From Planctomycetota bacterium (GTDB lineage Bacteria > Planctomycetota > Phycisphaerae > Phycisphaerales > SM1A02): a DNA stretch of 35,728 bases. The stretch covers positions 1 through 35,728 of the forward strand of contig JAAELP010000230.1 in the NCBI GenBank assembly GCA_024226535.1, given 5' to 3'. The translations under genes and the position numbers were made by a program. Shown one piece after another: positions 14,405-23,015 of the stretch. Every line of letters starts with the position of its first letter. Within the stretch, counting starts at the first letter, position 1. Below the pieces are notes generated by a model, which had not been told where the DNA came from, searched no databases, and was given only the letters and a program-made list of their open reading frames with translations.

Positions 14405-15813
14405 CTTCGATGCCCGCGCAGGCGGGTGCGGCCGATGCCGAAGCGCTGCTCGCACGCGCCGCGGAGCTCCGCCATGAGCTGGGCGCGACGTTCCGTGACG
14501 ACCTCGTCGAGGCGATCTACCACGACGCGGCGAAGATCACCGGGCGCGCCGTCACGGTGCGCGGCAAGCGGACGTGGGACTGGGATCAGCGGCTCGACCG
14601 GTTGATCACCTCGCCGGTGCTCGGCCTGCCGCTGATGCTGCTGTTGCTCGCCATCGTGTTCTGGCTCACGATCAGCGGCGCCAACTACCCCTCGCGGATG
14701 CTGGCCTCGGGGCTGTTCTGGGTCGAAGGCGCGGGGAGCAGGCTCTTCGAGTCCATCGGCGCGCCGTGGTGGCTCACCGGACTCGTCTGGCACGGGGTGT
14801 ACCGATGCCTGGCCTGGGTCGTCTCGGTGATGCTGCCGCCCATGGCGATCTTCTTCCCGCTGTTCACGATCCTCGAGGATCTCGGCTACCTGCCTCGCGT
14901 CGCGTTCAACCTCGACCGTCTGTTCAAGAAGGCCGGCGCGCACGGCAAACAAGTGCTGACGATGAGCATGGGGTTCGGCTGCAACGCCGCGGGCGTCATC
15001 GCGTGCCGCACCATCGACTCGCCGCGCGAGCGGCTCATCGCGATTCTGACGAACAACTTCGTGCCGTGTAACGGGCGCTGGCCGACGATCATCCTGTTGG
15101 CGACGGTCTTCGTCGGCGCAGCCGCCCCGCCGACCGCGGCATCGGCGGTCGCGGCGGGCTCCGTGGTCATGGTCGTGTTGATCGGCTTCCTGATCACGCT
15201 GCTCGTATCGGCGATCCTCTCGCGCACGGTCCTCAAGGGAGAGCCGTCGGCGTTCACGCTCGAACTGCCGCCGTACCGCCGACCGAGCTTCCTGCGAATC
15301 ATCTACACGTCGATGATCGACCGGACGTTGTTCGTGCTCTGGCGCGCGATCATCTTCGCCGCCCCGGCCGGCGCGGTGATCTGGCTGCTCGCGAACACCC
15401 ATGCCGGGGGCTCGTCGATCGCTCAGCATTGCGTGGAGGCGCTCGATCCACTCGGCCGCGCGATCGGCCTCGACGGCGTGATCCTGCTCGCCTACGTCAT
15501 CGCGATCCCCGCGAACGAGATCGTCGTGCCCACGATCCTGATGCTGTACCTCGGCCAGTCGATGATGACCAAGGAGTTCGAGACGGCCCAGGATTGGCGC
15601 GACCTCTTCGTCGGCGCTCACGGATGGACGTTGCTCACCGCGGTCAACCTGATCCTGTTCTCCCTCCTCCACAACCCGTGCTCAACGACGATCTACACGA
15701 TGTGGAAGGAGACGAAGTCGGCGAAGTGGACCACGCTCGGCGCGTTGATGCCGCTGGCGCTGGCGTTCGCCGTCACGTTCCTCGTCGCGCAGGTGTGGAG
15801 GCTGCTGGTGTAA
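14401..15813 (+). CDS. feoB: FeoB ferrous-iron permease part (split FeoB, C-terminal subunit)
   Basis: A 470-residue membrane protein equal to the FeoB transmembrane region. It opens with the linker helix found after the G domain in full-length FeoB (FRDDLVEAIYHDAAKITGRAV), then about ten hydrophobic helices in the two Gate (nucleoside-recognition-type) domains. Conserved motifs include MSMGFGCNAAGVIACRTIDS, LTNNFVPCNGRWP with the family Cys, and ANEIVVPTILMLYLG near the end. It would import Fe2+ across the inner membrane, powered or gated by the separate G protein encoded just upstream. Start ATG 14401 overlaps the previous stop and has AGGGGGAG directly before it. Confidence 0.92.
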   Translation: MTSMPAQAGAADAEALLARAAELRHELGATFRDDLVEAIYHDAAKITGRAVTVRGKRTWDWDQRLDRLITSPVLGLPLMLLLLAIVFWLTISGANYPSRMLASGLFWVEGAGSRLFESIGAPWWLTGLVWHGVYRCLAWVVSVMLPPMAIFFPLFTILEDLGYLPRVAFNLDRLFKKAGAHGKQVLTMSMGFGCNAAGVIACRTIDSPRERLIAILTNNFVPCNGRWPTIILLATVFVGAAAPPTAASAVAAGSVVMVVLIGFLITLLVSAILSRTVLKGEPSAFTLELPPYRRPSFLRIIYTSMIDRTLFVLWRAIIFAAPAGAVIWLLANTHAGGSSIAQHCVEALDPLGRAIGLDGVILLAYVIAIPANEIVVPTILMLYLGQSMMTKEFETAQDWRDLFVGAHGWTLLTAVNLILFSLLHNPCSTTIYTMWKETKSAKWTTLGALMPLALAFAVTFLVAQVWRLLV

Positions 15814-15981
15814 GCAGGCATTGCGTCGCAACCGAGAATCGTCGTTCGCGATTGACTCCAGCAGCCGACGCAACCGAATCACCGCCAGCGACTTGCGCTC
15901 ATAGCCCTGCTGCCGTCACCTGGGATGTTGTCCCGCAACGCCAGGTTGGACGTACCATGGAATCGAAACCCGGGAGACACC

Positions 15982-16743
15982 ATGGTGAGCAGCCAGCCAG
16001 AGTCCACACCGCCGGAGGTCGCCGAAACCGAGGTTGAGGCGACGCCGAGTCCAGGCGTGAGCACATCGCGGTTTCACGGTCTGTCGGACAAAGCGAAGAT
16101 CTCGATCATCCTGGCCGCCACCGTCATGGCGGTCACGAGCCTGATCTGGGGCGTCGTCAGTTGGCGCGCGGTCAACGACGACATGCGATTCGACGGCAAG
16201 GACTACGACGAACTCGCCAAATTCTTCGCTGGTATCCAGTCGGGGACGAACCATGACACGTACCTGATGACGCACGTCATCGACCTGCACGTCCAGATGC
16301 AGAGGATCACGAACGACCAGGGACTGAAGTCATTGGCGGTGAGCATGTGCGTCGCGCTGATCGCCGTGGGTTTCGCGCTCTTCCTGCTGGGGGCGGATGG
16401 CACCTTCGCTCTGGCGGCGGAGGACAAGTCCGGCCCCTCGGTCACGCTTCAGGGCACGGCACCGGGGTTGCTCTGCTTCGCCCTGGCCGCGATCGTCATG
16501 GGCATTGTCGTGACGACGGGTGCCGATCTCAAGATCACTCCGGGGCAGTTGCCGAATCCGCCTCTTCCCCTCCCACGAACGGTCGAGGACGCCAACGCCG
16601 TCTTCAGCCTCTGGCGCCGGACACAACCTGCCCCGCCCGCCACGATTCCTCTCCCCGAGCGGTCCGAGACAGTGGAAGCCCACGCTCCCCCCGACGCCAG
16701 CGAGCTTCATGACATCTTCAACGTCGAACCCGAGGAGGAATGA
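15982..16743 (+). CDS. Hypothetical membrane protein with three transmembrane helices
   Basis: A 253-residue protein not recognised as a known family. A Pro/Glu/Ser-rich N-terminus (1-38) is followed by a first hydrophobic helix (ISIILAATVMAVTSLIWGVV). A polar region of about 60 residues with DLHVQMQRITNDQ comes next, then two more helices (LAVSMCVALIAVGFALFLLG and LLCFALAAIVMGIVVTTGA). The 70-residue C-terminal tail is Pro-rich and acidic. ATG 15982 follows CCGGGAGACACC, a fair ribosome site. The gene ends one base before the secreted-protein gene at 16745 starts, so the two are an operon pair, perhaps an inner-membrane anchor and a periplasmic partner. Confidence 0.75.
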   Translation: MVSSQPESTPPEVAETEVEATPSPGVSTSRFHGLSDKAKISIILAATVMAVTSLIWGVVSWRAVNDDMRFDGKDYDELAKFFAGIQSGTNHDTYLMTHVIDLHVQMQRITNDQGLKSLAVSMCVALIAVGFALFLLGADGTFALAAEDKSGPSVTLQGTAPGLLCFALAAIVMGIVVTTGADLKITPGQLPNPPLPLPRTVEDANAVFSLWRRTQPAPPATIPLPERSETVEAHAPPDASELHDIFNVEPEEE

Positions 16744-16744
16744 G

Positions 16745-17914
16745 ATGCGACTCCGGGCAGTCTTGCTGAGCATCGTCGGCCTTCTGGTGCTTTCTCCCCA
16801 CGGGTTCGCCGCGGACGACACGCCATCGTCATCGACGGAGCTACTCTTCGCCGGAGAGGCGCTCAAGGCGCACTGCGCGGAGGTGAAGCGGAAGTTCAAG
16901 CGCGAGTATCGAGCAGATCCGGAACTGATTGCGAACCACCTGGTGTTCTATGAGCGCTGCGTCCTGATGCGCAACCTGATGTTCCTCATGCACCAGGAGT
17001 TCAGATCCCACGACTCGTCTCACCCCAAGGCCAGCTCGTACTGGTCGGAGGCTCTGGCAAGTTGGCAAGCCGTCGTGCAGCGCGACGCCTTGACTCTTCG
17101 CCTGCGCAGCGTCTCAGGAACCTACGCCGCCCAAATGGCATTCGAGTTCGAGAGCTTCTCCATCGACGAGCCGTGGCCGCAGTTCCTGGGGAAGTGGCAG
17201 GGCTGGCCCTGGGATCCGGATCCCGATCCGATCTTCATCGGCATCAATCCGGGCAAGCCGGGTCCCACGGAGAAGAAGCTGTACCTATACGAAGACCTCC
17301 TCCGGTACGGTCGACCGGGCACTCCCGGGGCAACGGAGACCCCCGTGTCCCTGCTCGACAGCCTGGCTGCCTACCTCGAGATCGCTCCCAAGGAGCATTT
17401 GAGCGGGCAATCGGCGCTCCGTCGTCGGCAGGATGTCTGGGCGGCGACGCTCGAGCGTTTGCCGACTCTCAGCAACGAGCAGGTCGCCGCGCTCGCCAAG
17501 AACGTCGATCGAAAGGACCTGACCTCCGTCGTCTCTCTGGCTGCTCTGTTGAGAACGAACTCGTCGGAGTCTTTGAGAGCACTCGAGGCGAAGGTCGATG
17601 CGACCCCCCGAACGGGCAACAGTCTGATCAAGCAAGTGATCCAGAACCAGGAGGCGCCGGTCGACAACGCCTGGCTGTCCTACCAACTCTGGCGCGAGGG
17701 AGGCGCCTTCAAGCGCCAGCCCGTGGAGATCAAGGCGCAGGGACAGAGCTTCCAGAATTGCGTGTATATGGGCCACGATGTTCTTGGCGGCAAGCCACGG
17801 TTCATCATCGGCGCCACGGGTGAGCCGGCGCCCACGGCCGAGATCAAGTTCGACCCGATGCTGATCAGGCAGATCCGAGTTCAGGAGGCGAGCAAGGCGG
17901 GGGACGGTCCCTGA
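16745..17914 (+). CDS. Secreted hypothetical protein
   Basis: A 389-residue protein with a clear Sec signal peptide (residues 1-22, MRLRAVLLSIVGLLVLSPHG with FA before the cut). No known domain was recognised. It contains a helical segment with several Cys residues (AHCAEVKRKFKREY, VFYERCVLMRNLMFL), a Trp/Pro-rich patch (GKWQGWPWDPDPDPIFI) and a helical middle (LSNEQVAALAKNVDRKDLTS). A strong GAGGAGGAA ribosome site overlaps the end of the upstream membrane-protein gene, whose stop lies one base before this start, so coupling is likely. The function is unknown. Confidence 0.75.
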   Translation: MRLRAVLLSIVGLLVLSPHGFAADDTPSSSTELLFAGEALKAHCAEVKRKFKREYRADPELIANHLVFYERCVLMRNLMFLMHQEFRSHDSSHPKASSYWSEALASWQAVVQRDALTLRLRSVSGTYAAQMAFEFESFSIDEPWPQFLGKWQGWPWDPDPDPIFIGINPGKPGPTEKKLYLYEDLLRYGRPGTPGATETPVSLLDSLAAYLEIAPKEHLSGQSALRRRQDVWAATLERLPTLSNEQVAALAKNVDRKDLTSVVSLAALLRTNSSESLRALEAKVDATPRTGNSLIKQVIQNQEAPVDNAWLSYQLWREGGAFKRQPVEIKAQGQSFQNCVYMGHDVLGGKPRFIIGATGEPAPTAEIKFDPMLIRQIRVQEASKAGDGP

Positions 17915-17917
17915 AGA

Positions 17918-18271
17918 TCATCCGTAGTTCTGGAGCGACCAGCCCCACACCGCGCCGACCTCGTCCCTGACCAGCGCACCGATGTCCTCTTCGCGCCACA
18001 GGATCATCGCGGCGCTTCGAGTGATGCGCCGCTCCCGGGCCGTCGTCGCGTTCTTACCGAGTTTCAGCTCGTCGGCGTAGAAGTCGTCGTACTGCGCCGC
18101 GTTCACCGCAAGGGCCGCTGCCGGTGGTACGGCCGTCGTCCTCGTGGTCTTCTTCTTCTTCCTCGTCGTCCTCTTCCTCGTCGTCTTCTTCTTCCTCGTC
18201 GTCTTCTTCCTCGTCGTCTTCTTCTTCGCTACTTTCTTCGCCGTCTTCCTGCGTGACTTCTTCCTGGCCAT
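17918..18271 (-). CDS. Histone-H1-like basic protein with a small C-terminal domain
   Basis: A 117-residue protein. Residues 1-45 are almost entirely Lys, Arg and Thr in repeated KKTTR units, like bacterial histone-H1-type or AlgP-like tails, so binding to DNA or RNA is likely. A short Ala/Pro linker leads to a C-terminal region of about 60 residues (YDDFYADELKLGKNATTARE, ILWREEDIGALVRDEVGAVW), which is not recognised. The start follows GGGAG 10 bases upstream. It lies 24 bases behind the coiled-coil lipoprotein gene in the same direction, an odd operon partner for a nucleoid-type protein. It faces the secreted-protein gene at 16745-17914 tail to tail with 3 bases between. Confidence 0.72.
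   Translation of the reverse strand: MARKKSRRKTAKKVAKKKTTRKKTTRKKKTTRKRTTRKKKKTTRTTAVPPAAALAVNAAQYDDFYADELKLGKNATTARERRITRSAAMILWREEDIGALVRDEVGAVWGWSLQNYG
18137..18262. repeat. Low-complexity TCTTCTTCCTCGTCG-type repeats inside the H1-like gene
   Basis: The plus strand is a near-perfect mixture of TCTTCTTC and CTCGTCGTC units of 15-18 bases, which encode the KKTTR repeats on the minus strand. Such repeats can change length by slippage, so the basic tail may vary between strains. Confidence 0.8.
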
Positions 18272-18295
18272 GGTGACGCTGCTCCCTTTCGAGAC

Positions 18296-20218
18296 CTACT
18301 TGCCGATCCAGAACCTGACCAGACGATCGCGGGCCTGCCGATACGCCCGCGCCTCCCGTGATCTCTCAGCGAGGTCGTCGATGTGCGGACGAAGATCGTC
18401 ACCGGACACGCTCGCGCCGGAGATGGTCACCGCTTGGCCGCGATCCGCAGCCAGCTCGAGTCCCTTGATCGCTCGCTTCCTCTGCGCGCGATAGGTCAGG
18501 TAACCACCGAAGTTCGTTGCAGGCTTCTCGACGAACGTGAGGCTCAGGTTTCTCGAGTCGTACCTCGGATGCTCGCGCGGCATGTACCGGATCATTCTGT
18601 CGAGCGACGATCTCGCCTCGATCGCTGCCTTGTCGCCGGCCATCGCGAGCGCATCGAGCGCGTCGTACATCGCGGCGTCCGCCTCCGTGCGATAGACCTG
18701 CGCCGCCGGGCTGATCGGGACGGCGGGCACACTGATCGATGAATCGAGCAGTGCGTGCGTCGGGATCGGGCGACCCAGCTCACCATCGACCCCGATCGGC
18801 ACGTCGAAGCCCAGGTATCCCACGACGAGGGGGTTTTCGAACGTCTCACTCATCGACACCGAACGCGCCGACGCCGCGGTGAACCGGAAGCTCGCGCCCG
18901 GGGCGAACTCCTGCAGGCGATCGACCGCCGACTGTCTCACGTCCCGCTTGCCCTCGGCCTTCTGGATCGCCTCCCCGTGTCTGTCGTCGTACGCCTTCTG
19001 CGCCTCGGCGAGGTCCTTCTTCTCGTCCGTGACATTGGTCTCGGCGCCGGCGAGTTCCTGCTCCGCCTGCGCGATCCTCGCATCGTCGGGGGGGCGCTCG
19101 GCGCGGGCGGCTTCGAGCGCCTCGTGCTTGTCCTCCCGGGTCCTGATCGCCGTCTCGAGGTCCTCCTTCGCCTGCGCGAGAGACTGTCCCTCCGGCGAGG
19201 CATCGGCCGTCGCTCGGGCGGAGGTGACCGCCTGGTTCGCTTCATCTCGCTCGGTCACCGCTCGGCTCAGTTCCCCCTCCCGCTCGGTCTTGCGAGACTC
19301 GGTCCGTGCCGCGAGTTGATCCGCGCTCAGGCCGGCGTCGGCGCCCGAACTCGCGGTCGGGGCGCCCGTGCCTCCCATCGCGTTCAGCCTCTCGACGCCC
19401 CGCAGGAACGTCTCCTGGCCGGCCCGCCGCGTGTCTTCGTTTCCGCTCGGCGTCTCGGGCAGGAACAGTTCCACGGGGCGCGCGGCCCCCGCATCGGCCC
19501 CCGCTCCGAACGATCGCGCGTCGTTCAACTGCACGTCGATCGCGCCGAGCAGGTAGACGCGGGTGATCACGCGCAAGTAATTCTTGGGGCGCTCGCCGGG
19601 TCCGACACCGAAGTTCGAGAGAAAGTCCTGTCGCGCCGGCGTTTCATCGGCCCACTTCGCCGTGAGCTGCTCATACACCGACATGGTGTCGAGGCCGACC
19701 GTTCGGGCGTCTTTCAGGGTGATGGTCCCCGACGCCGACTGTGTCGCCAGCAGGCTCAGGCCGACCGGCACACCGCTCACCGGGATGGCCATGTTGAGTC
19801 CGCCGGCCTTGGTCACGGTGAAGGCATAGGACGGGAACGCCGCCGACGGCGCGGACGCCCACTTCGCCTCGAGCCAGTCCTTCGGGAGCGTGGTGGCCCC
19901 CGTCCCGCCGAGGAAGGAGTTCTCGTAGAACTTGCCGTATCCCGTGGGGTTCAGCCGCGCGAGGTGGTTGTCCAGCGGCAGGAAACCGTCGGCCTTGTAG
20001 ATCCTCTGCTGCTCGTCGATCGGCGTCTGCACCAGGAAGACGTCACCCGGCTGCACATCCTGCGTCAGCGGATACACCGCGATCACCTGGCTGGCGCGGA
20101 TCGTCTCGCACCAGTCCTTCGCCACCCGATGCAGCTGATCGCGGCGGCTCATGCCGCCGCAGCCCACAGGCAGGAGCACGGCCGCGACGACGGCCACTGT
20201 GAGGATCTGTTTCTTCAC
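18296..20218 (-). CDS. Large lipoprotein with central coiled coil, function unknown
   Basis: A 640-residue lipoprotein. The GTG at 20218 is preferred because GGAGG lies 8 bases upstream and it yields a perfect signal peptide MKKQILTVAVVAAVLLPVGC, with the lipobox Cys at residue 20. An in-frame GTG at 20242 would place extra residues before the signal. Residues about 20-290 are beta-rich with YPLTQDVQPGDVFLVQTP. Residues 305-430 are charged heptad-like coiled coil (ESRKTEREGELSRAVTERDE, AQAEQELAGAETNVTDEKKD). Residues 430-640 form a second globular part (GYLGFDVPIGVDGELGRPIP, RYDSRNLSLTFVEK). The layout suggests an envelope scaffold or spacer protein. The H1-like gene follows 24 bases downstream. 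Confidence 0.8.
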   Translation of the reverse strand: MKKQILTVAVVAAVLLPVGCGGMSRRDQLHRVAKDWCETIRASQVIAVYPLTQDVQPGDVFLVQTPIDEQQRIYKADGFLPLDNHLARLNPTGYGKFYENSFLGGTGATTLPKDWLEAKWASAPSAAFPSYAFTVTKAGGLNMAIPVSGVPVGLSLLATQSASGTITLKDARTVGLDTMSVYEQLTAKWADETPARQDFLSNFGVGPGERPKNYLRVITRVYLLGAIDVQLNDARSFGAGADAGAARPVELFLPETPSGNEDTRRAGQETFLRGVERLNAMGGTGAPTASSGADAGLSADQLAARTESRKTEREGELSRAVTERDEANQAVTSARATADASPEGQSLAQAKEDLETAIRTREDKHEALEAARAERPPDDARIAQAEQELAGAETNVTDEKKDLAEAQKAYDDRHGEAIQKAEGKRDVRQSAVDRLQEFAPGASFRFTAASARSVSMSETFENPLVVGYLGFDVPIGVDGELGRPIPTHALLDSSISVPAVPISPAAQVYRTEADAAMYDALDALAMAGDKAAIEARSSLDRMIRYMPREHPRYDSRNLSLTFVEKPATNFGGYLTYRAQRKRAIKGLELAADRGQAVTISGASVSGDDLRPHIDDLAERSREARAYRQARDRLVRFWIGK

Positions 20219-20414
20219 GATGGGTTCCTCCGGTGACTGCACGGGTTGCCCGCGTGCATGGCGCCCACCAGAGTACCCGCTCCCACATCAGCCGGGCCCG
20301 TCGATCGAGTCCGACTCCATGACCGCTACCCGACGCGGTTGCGCGGCGGTACTCGGTGCGGAACTCTAACTCTGATCGAATCAGGCGCTTACGCACTCCA
20401 CCGCCTGATCCGAG

Positions 20415-21185
20415 TCAACGCAGACCCCGAACCGGGATCGTCACCTCCGCCCGCCAGACGCCTTCGTCGTCGCGGGCGATCGACGCGATCGGCGCACGCT
20501 GTGCCTCCGCCTCACGTCGTGCATCGCCGGCCAGGCGCGGATCGTCTTCGAAGAAGAACTCCGAGGCCCGCAAGAGAACGCCGTTTTGCTCGACGTTGTA
20601 GTGCACGTGCGCGGGTTCGTCCGGAGCCTCGTACTCCGGCGCGTAGTATCCCGGCCGGATCGTGCGGACGACGACGGTCCCCGTCTCATCCGTCAACGCG
20701 AAGCCGAACTGCCGCGGGTTCCAGCTTTCGTTCTTCGTCCACGGCTGGTAGTAGCCGACGGCATTCACATGAACGAGCCCGACCCCGACCCCCGCTCTCC
20801 GAACGGGAGGCTCGATCGCTTCCGGTGGCTCACGGTGCCCCGCGACGATCCGCACCGTCAGGATCATCGGCTCGCCCGGCTCATCGGGGCCGACCATCGA
20901 GATCGATTGCTCGCGCGCGCTCGCCTCGAGAAGCTCGTAGATCCGCGGACGCCACCGTGGATCATCCAGGAGGGGGCGGAAGTCGTCGGAGCACAACACA
21001 TCCGACGGCGTCGGGTACCCGGCGTGCATGCAGCCTTCCAACGCGGTGAACGCATCGGTGAAGTCGCGGGCCTTCGCCAGGGACGCCGCGCGTTCGTACG
21101 AGTCCACCGCCTCATCCCGATCCCCGGCTCCCACGCAGGATGTCAGGACGCCGAGCATCACGCCGGTCAGGAAGAGTCGTTGCAT
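20415..21185 (-). CDS. Intradiol ring-cleavage dioxygenase-like lipoprotein
   Basis: A 256-residue exported protein. The first 20 residues look like a lipoprotein signal (LTGVMLGVLTSC, lipobox-like Cys at 17). A short helical N-terminal part (to about residue 85) is followed by a beta-sandwich of the intradiol dioxygenase superfamily: HVNAVGYYQPW, FGFALTDETGTVVVRTIRPG, YYAPEYEAPDEPAHVHYNVE. The expected non-haem Fe(III) ligands, two Tyr (in GYY and PGYY) and two His (in AHVH), all appear present, so an iron site is likely. Typical family members are cytoplasmic catechol or protocatechuate dioxygenases; exported members are less studied. Start ATG 21185 lies 6 bases after a -10-like TATGAC. 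The substrate is unknown. Confidence 0.72.
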   Translation of the reverse strand: MQRLFLTGVMLGVLTSCVGAGDRDEAVDSYERAASLAKARDFTDAFTALEGCMHAGYPTPSDVLCSDDFRPLLDDPRWRPRIYELLEASAREQSISMVGPDEPGEPMILTVRIVAGHREPPEAIEPPVRRAGVGVGLVHVNAVGYYQPWTKNESWNPRQFGFALTDETGTVVVRTIRPGYYAPEYEAPDEPAHVHYNVEQNGVLLRASEFFFEDDPRLAGDARREAEAQRAPIASIARDDEGVWRAEVTIPVRGLR

Positions 21186-21191
21186 GACACA

Positions 21192-21197
21192 GTCATA
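21192..21197 (-). promoter_or_regulatory. Putative -10 element TATGAC before the dioxygenase-like gene
   Basis: On the minus strand GGTATGACTGTGTCATG places the hexamer 6 bases before the ATG at 21185, the same geometry as the leaderless-type sites at 8636 and 26832. It is a weaker match to consensus. Confidence 0.3.
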
Positions 21198-21276
21198 CCC
21201 GATCCGTGGCATTCGCTTTGTCACGCCGCGGTAACGGACCATCGACGACCATCGAGGGACCGCACCTTCATCGTTC

Positions 21277-22962
21277 TCACGTCTCCGGAATGCACTTGCA
21301 GCTCGTCTTGATCGCTTCCTCCGCGCTCGCCCACGCGCGGTCGTACTCCCGGTGGACGGCGAGCGCCTCGTCGGCCATGCCCTGCTCTTCGAGCGCGCGG
21401 CTCAGGCCGTACAGCGACCAGCCGTTGCCCGGCCAACTCGCGAGGTCGTCGCGATAGACGCGCTCCGCGTCGGCGTACCGCCCGCTCTTCAGGTACACGG
21501 CGCCCAGCGTGTGGCGCACCGGCTGGAGCCACAGCGGCGGCTCGCCGTAGCCGAGCGTGTCCTCGATCACCACGGCCTCTTCGAGCAGGCCCGCGGCTTC
21601 CTCCCACTTGCCCTTCTGGAGCGCGATCTCGCCGTCGATGAACAGCTCGCTCACGAGGAGGAACTTCATGGCGGTGCCGTAGGTATCCCACATCGGCGTC
21701 TCGGGGATCGCCTTCATCGCGGTGCGGAACGCCATCTGCTCTCGCTCGGCGTTCTCGAAATCCTTCTTCGCCGCGTAGGCGATCGCGCGATGGGCTCGCC
21801 AGACCGCGGTCGTCGTCGGCATGTAGTCCGGCGGAGCCGGCTCGGCGAGCAGGTCGTCCCAGCGACCGAACCGCTTCTGCACGTCGTACACCGAGCACAT
21901 CCACGGATCGATGAACGGCCCCACCCCGCGAAGCGCCTCCTCGGGCAGGTCGTCCCACATCGCGCGGGCGGCCGCCATCGCCTCGCGTTCGCGGCCGATC
22001 ATCATGGCGGAGTACGCGAGCATGTGCGAGTTGTGCGTCATGTAGCCGTTCTGCATGCCCTGCTCGGGCGAGAGCGAACGGTAGCGGACGTCGCTGGCCA
22101 TCGCCTTCCGGTTCTGCTCGATGGAGCGCTCCCACATGCCGACCTGCACGTAGATGTGCGACGGCATGTGCCGGAGGTGGCCGCTCGCCGGGACGAGATC
22201 GCACAGGCGCTCGGCGGCTACGAGCCCGCGCGCCTTGTCGTCGCTCGGCTCGACCGCGTGAATGTACAGGTGGTTCGCGCCGGGATTGTTCGGGGCCATG
22301 GCGAGCACCCGCTCGAGCGCCGCCACCGTCGTGACCGTGTCATCGCGGGCGGGTGAGCCGTCGGACTCGTACAGCTCCCACGGGTGCTGCACCATCATCG
22401 ACTCCGCGTAGAACGTGCCGATGTCGGAGTCGTTCGGATACCGGGCCCAGACGCCGGCCATGGCATCGGCGAATGCGACCTCGAGGTGGGCACGGTCCTC
22501 GGGCGCCGGGTTCTCGTACCGATGGGCGAGCGCCTCGATCAGCGCTCGCTCCGCCGGCGTCTCATCGTTGATCCGGTCCCGCGCACTCTGGAGCGCCGCC
22601 CACGCCGCCACCGAGCGCGCCTCGGTCATCAGCGGATCGTTGTAGTTCGGCCCCTGCGCGTAGGCGATCCCCCACCACGCCATCGCGCAATCGGGGTCGA
22701 TCTCCGCCGCCCGTGTGAACGAGCGCACCGCCTCATCGTGGTTGAAGGCGTAGAGCCAGTTGAGCCCCTGGTCGAAGTACCGCTGTGCCTCGGCCGAGTT
22801 CGTCGTCACCCGGCGCGTGTACGACCCCATGCCTTCGAATACCTGGGGCGTGCCGCCGGCACCGTAGGCCGGAGGGGCGGAACTGCTCGTCGTGCTCGCG
22901 GCGCATCCGCCCAGCAGCACACCGGCGGCGAGGAGGGTCAGGAAGTGCGTTCGATACCTCAT
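21277..22962 (-). CDS. TPR-repeat lipoprotein
   Basis: A 561-residue lipoprotein: the signal ends in LLAAGVLLGGC with the lipobox Cys at residue 20. Residues about 55-545 contain tetratricopeptide-like helix pairs, clearest at AQRYFDQGLNWLYAFNHDEA and AVRSFTRAAEIDPDCAMAWW, and again near the C-terminus (VRHTLGAVYLKSGRYADAER, LSRALEEQGMADEALAVHRE). It is of the type seen in large TPR proteins with conserved NNPGANHLYIHAVE and SGHLRHMPSHIYVQVG. The His-rich motifs (HLYIH, HLRHMPSHIY) might bind metal. GAGGAGCGACC just before the ATG is a strong ribosome site. A role in protein-protein contacts at the envelope is likely; no specific function is assigned. Confidence 0.85.
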   Translation of the reverse strand: MRYRTHFLTLLAAGVLLGGCAASTTSSSAPPAYGAGGTPQVFEGMGSYTRRVTTNSAEAQRYFDQGLNWLYAFNHDEAVRSFTRAAEIDPDCAMAWWGIAYAQGPNYNDPLMTEARSVAAWAALQSARDRINDETPAERALIEALAHRYENPAPEDRAHLEVAFADAMAGVWARYPNDSDIGTFYAESMMVQHPWELYESDGSPARDDTVTTVAALERVLAMAPNNPGANHLYIHAVEPSDDKARGLVAAERLCDLVPASGHLRHMPSHIYVQVGMWERSIEQNRKAMASDVRYRSLSPEQGMQNGYMTHNSHMLAYSAMMIGREREAMAAARAMWDDLPEEALRGVGPFIDPWMCSVYDVQKRFGRWDDLLAEPAPPDYMPTTTAVWRAHRAIAYAAKKDFENAEREQMAFRTAMKAIPETPMWDTYGTAMKFLLVSELFIDGEIALQKGKWEEAAGLLEEAVVIEDTLGYGEPPLWLQPVRHTLGAVYLKSGRYADAERVYRDDLASWPGNGWSLYGLSRALEEQGMADEALAVHREYDRAWASAEEAIKTSCKCIPET

Positions 22963-23015
22963 GGTCGCTCCTCGTGTGCGGCTCTGTGGCTACGGGTTTC
23001 CGGGTGCGGTGCGGA

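Noticed and set aside
15814..15981. Possible terminator after the FeoB permease gene (AATCG...CGATT)
   Set aside because: Stem of only 5 bp and no T-run; too weak to call.
18137..18262. CRISPR-like or regulatory tandem repeat
   Set aside because: The repeat has no spacers and encodes the KKTTR tail of a basic protein, so it is coding low complexity.
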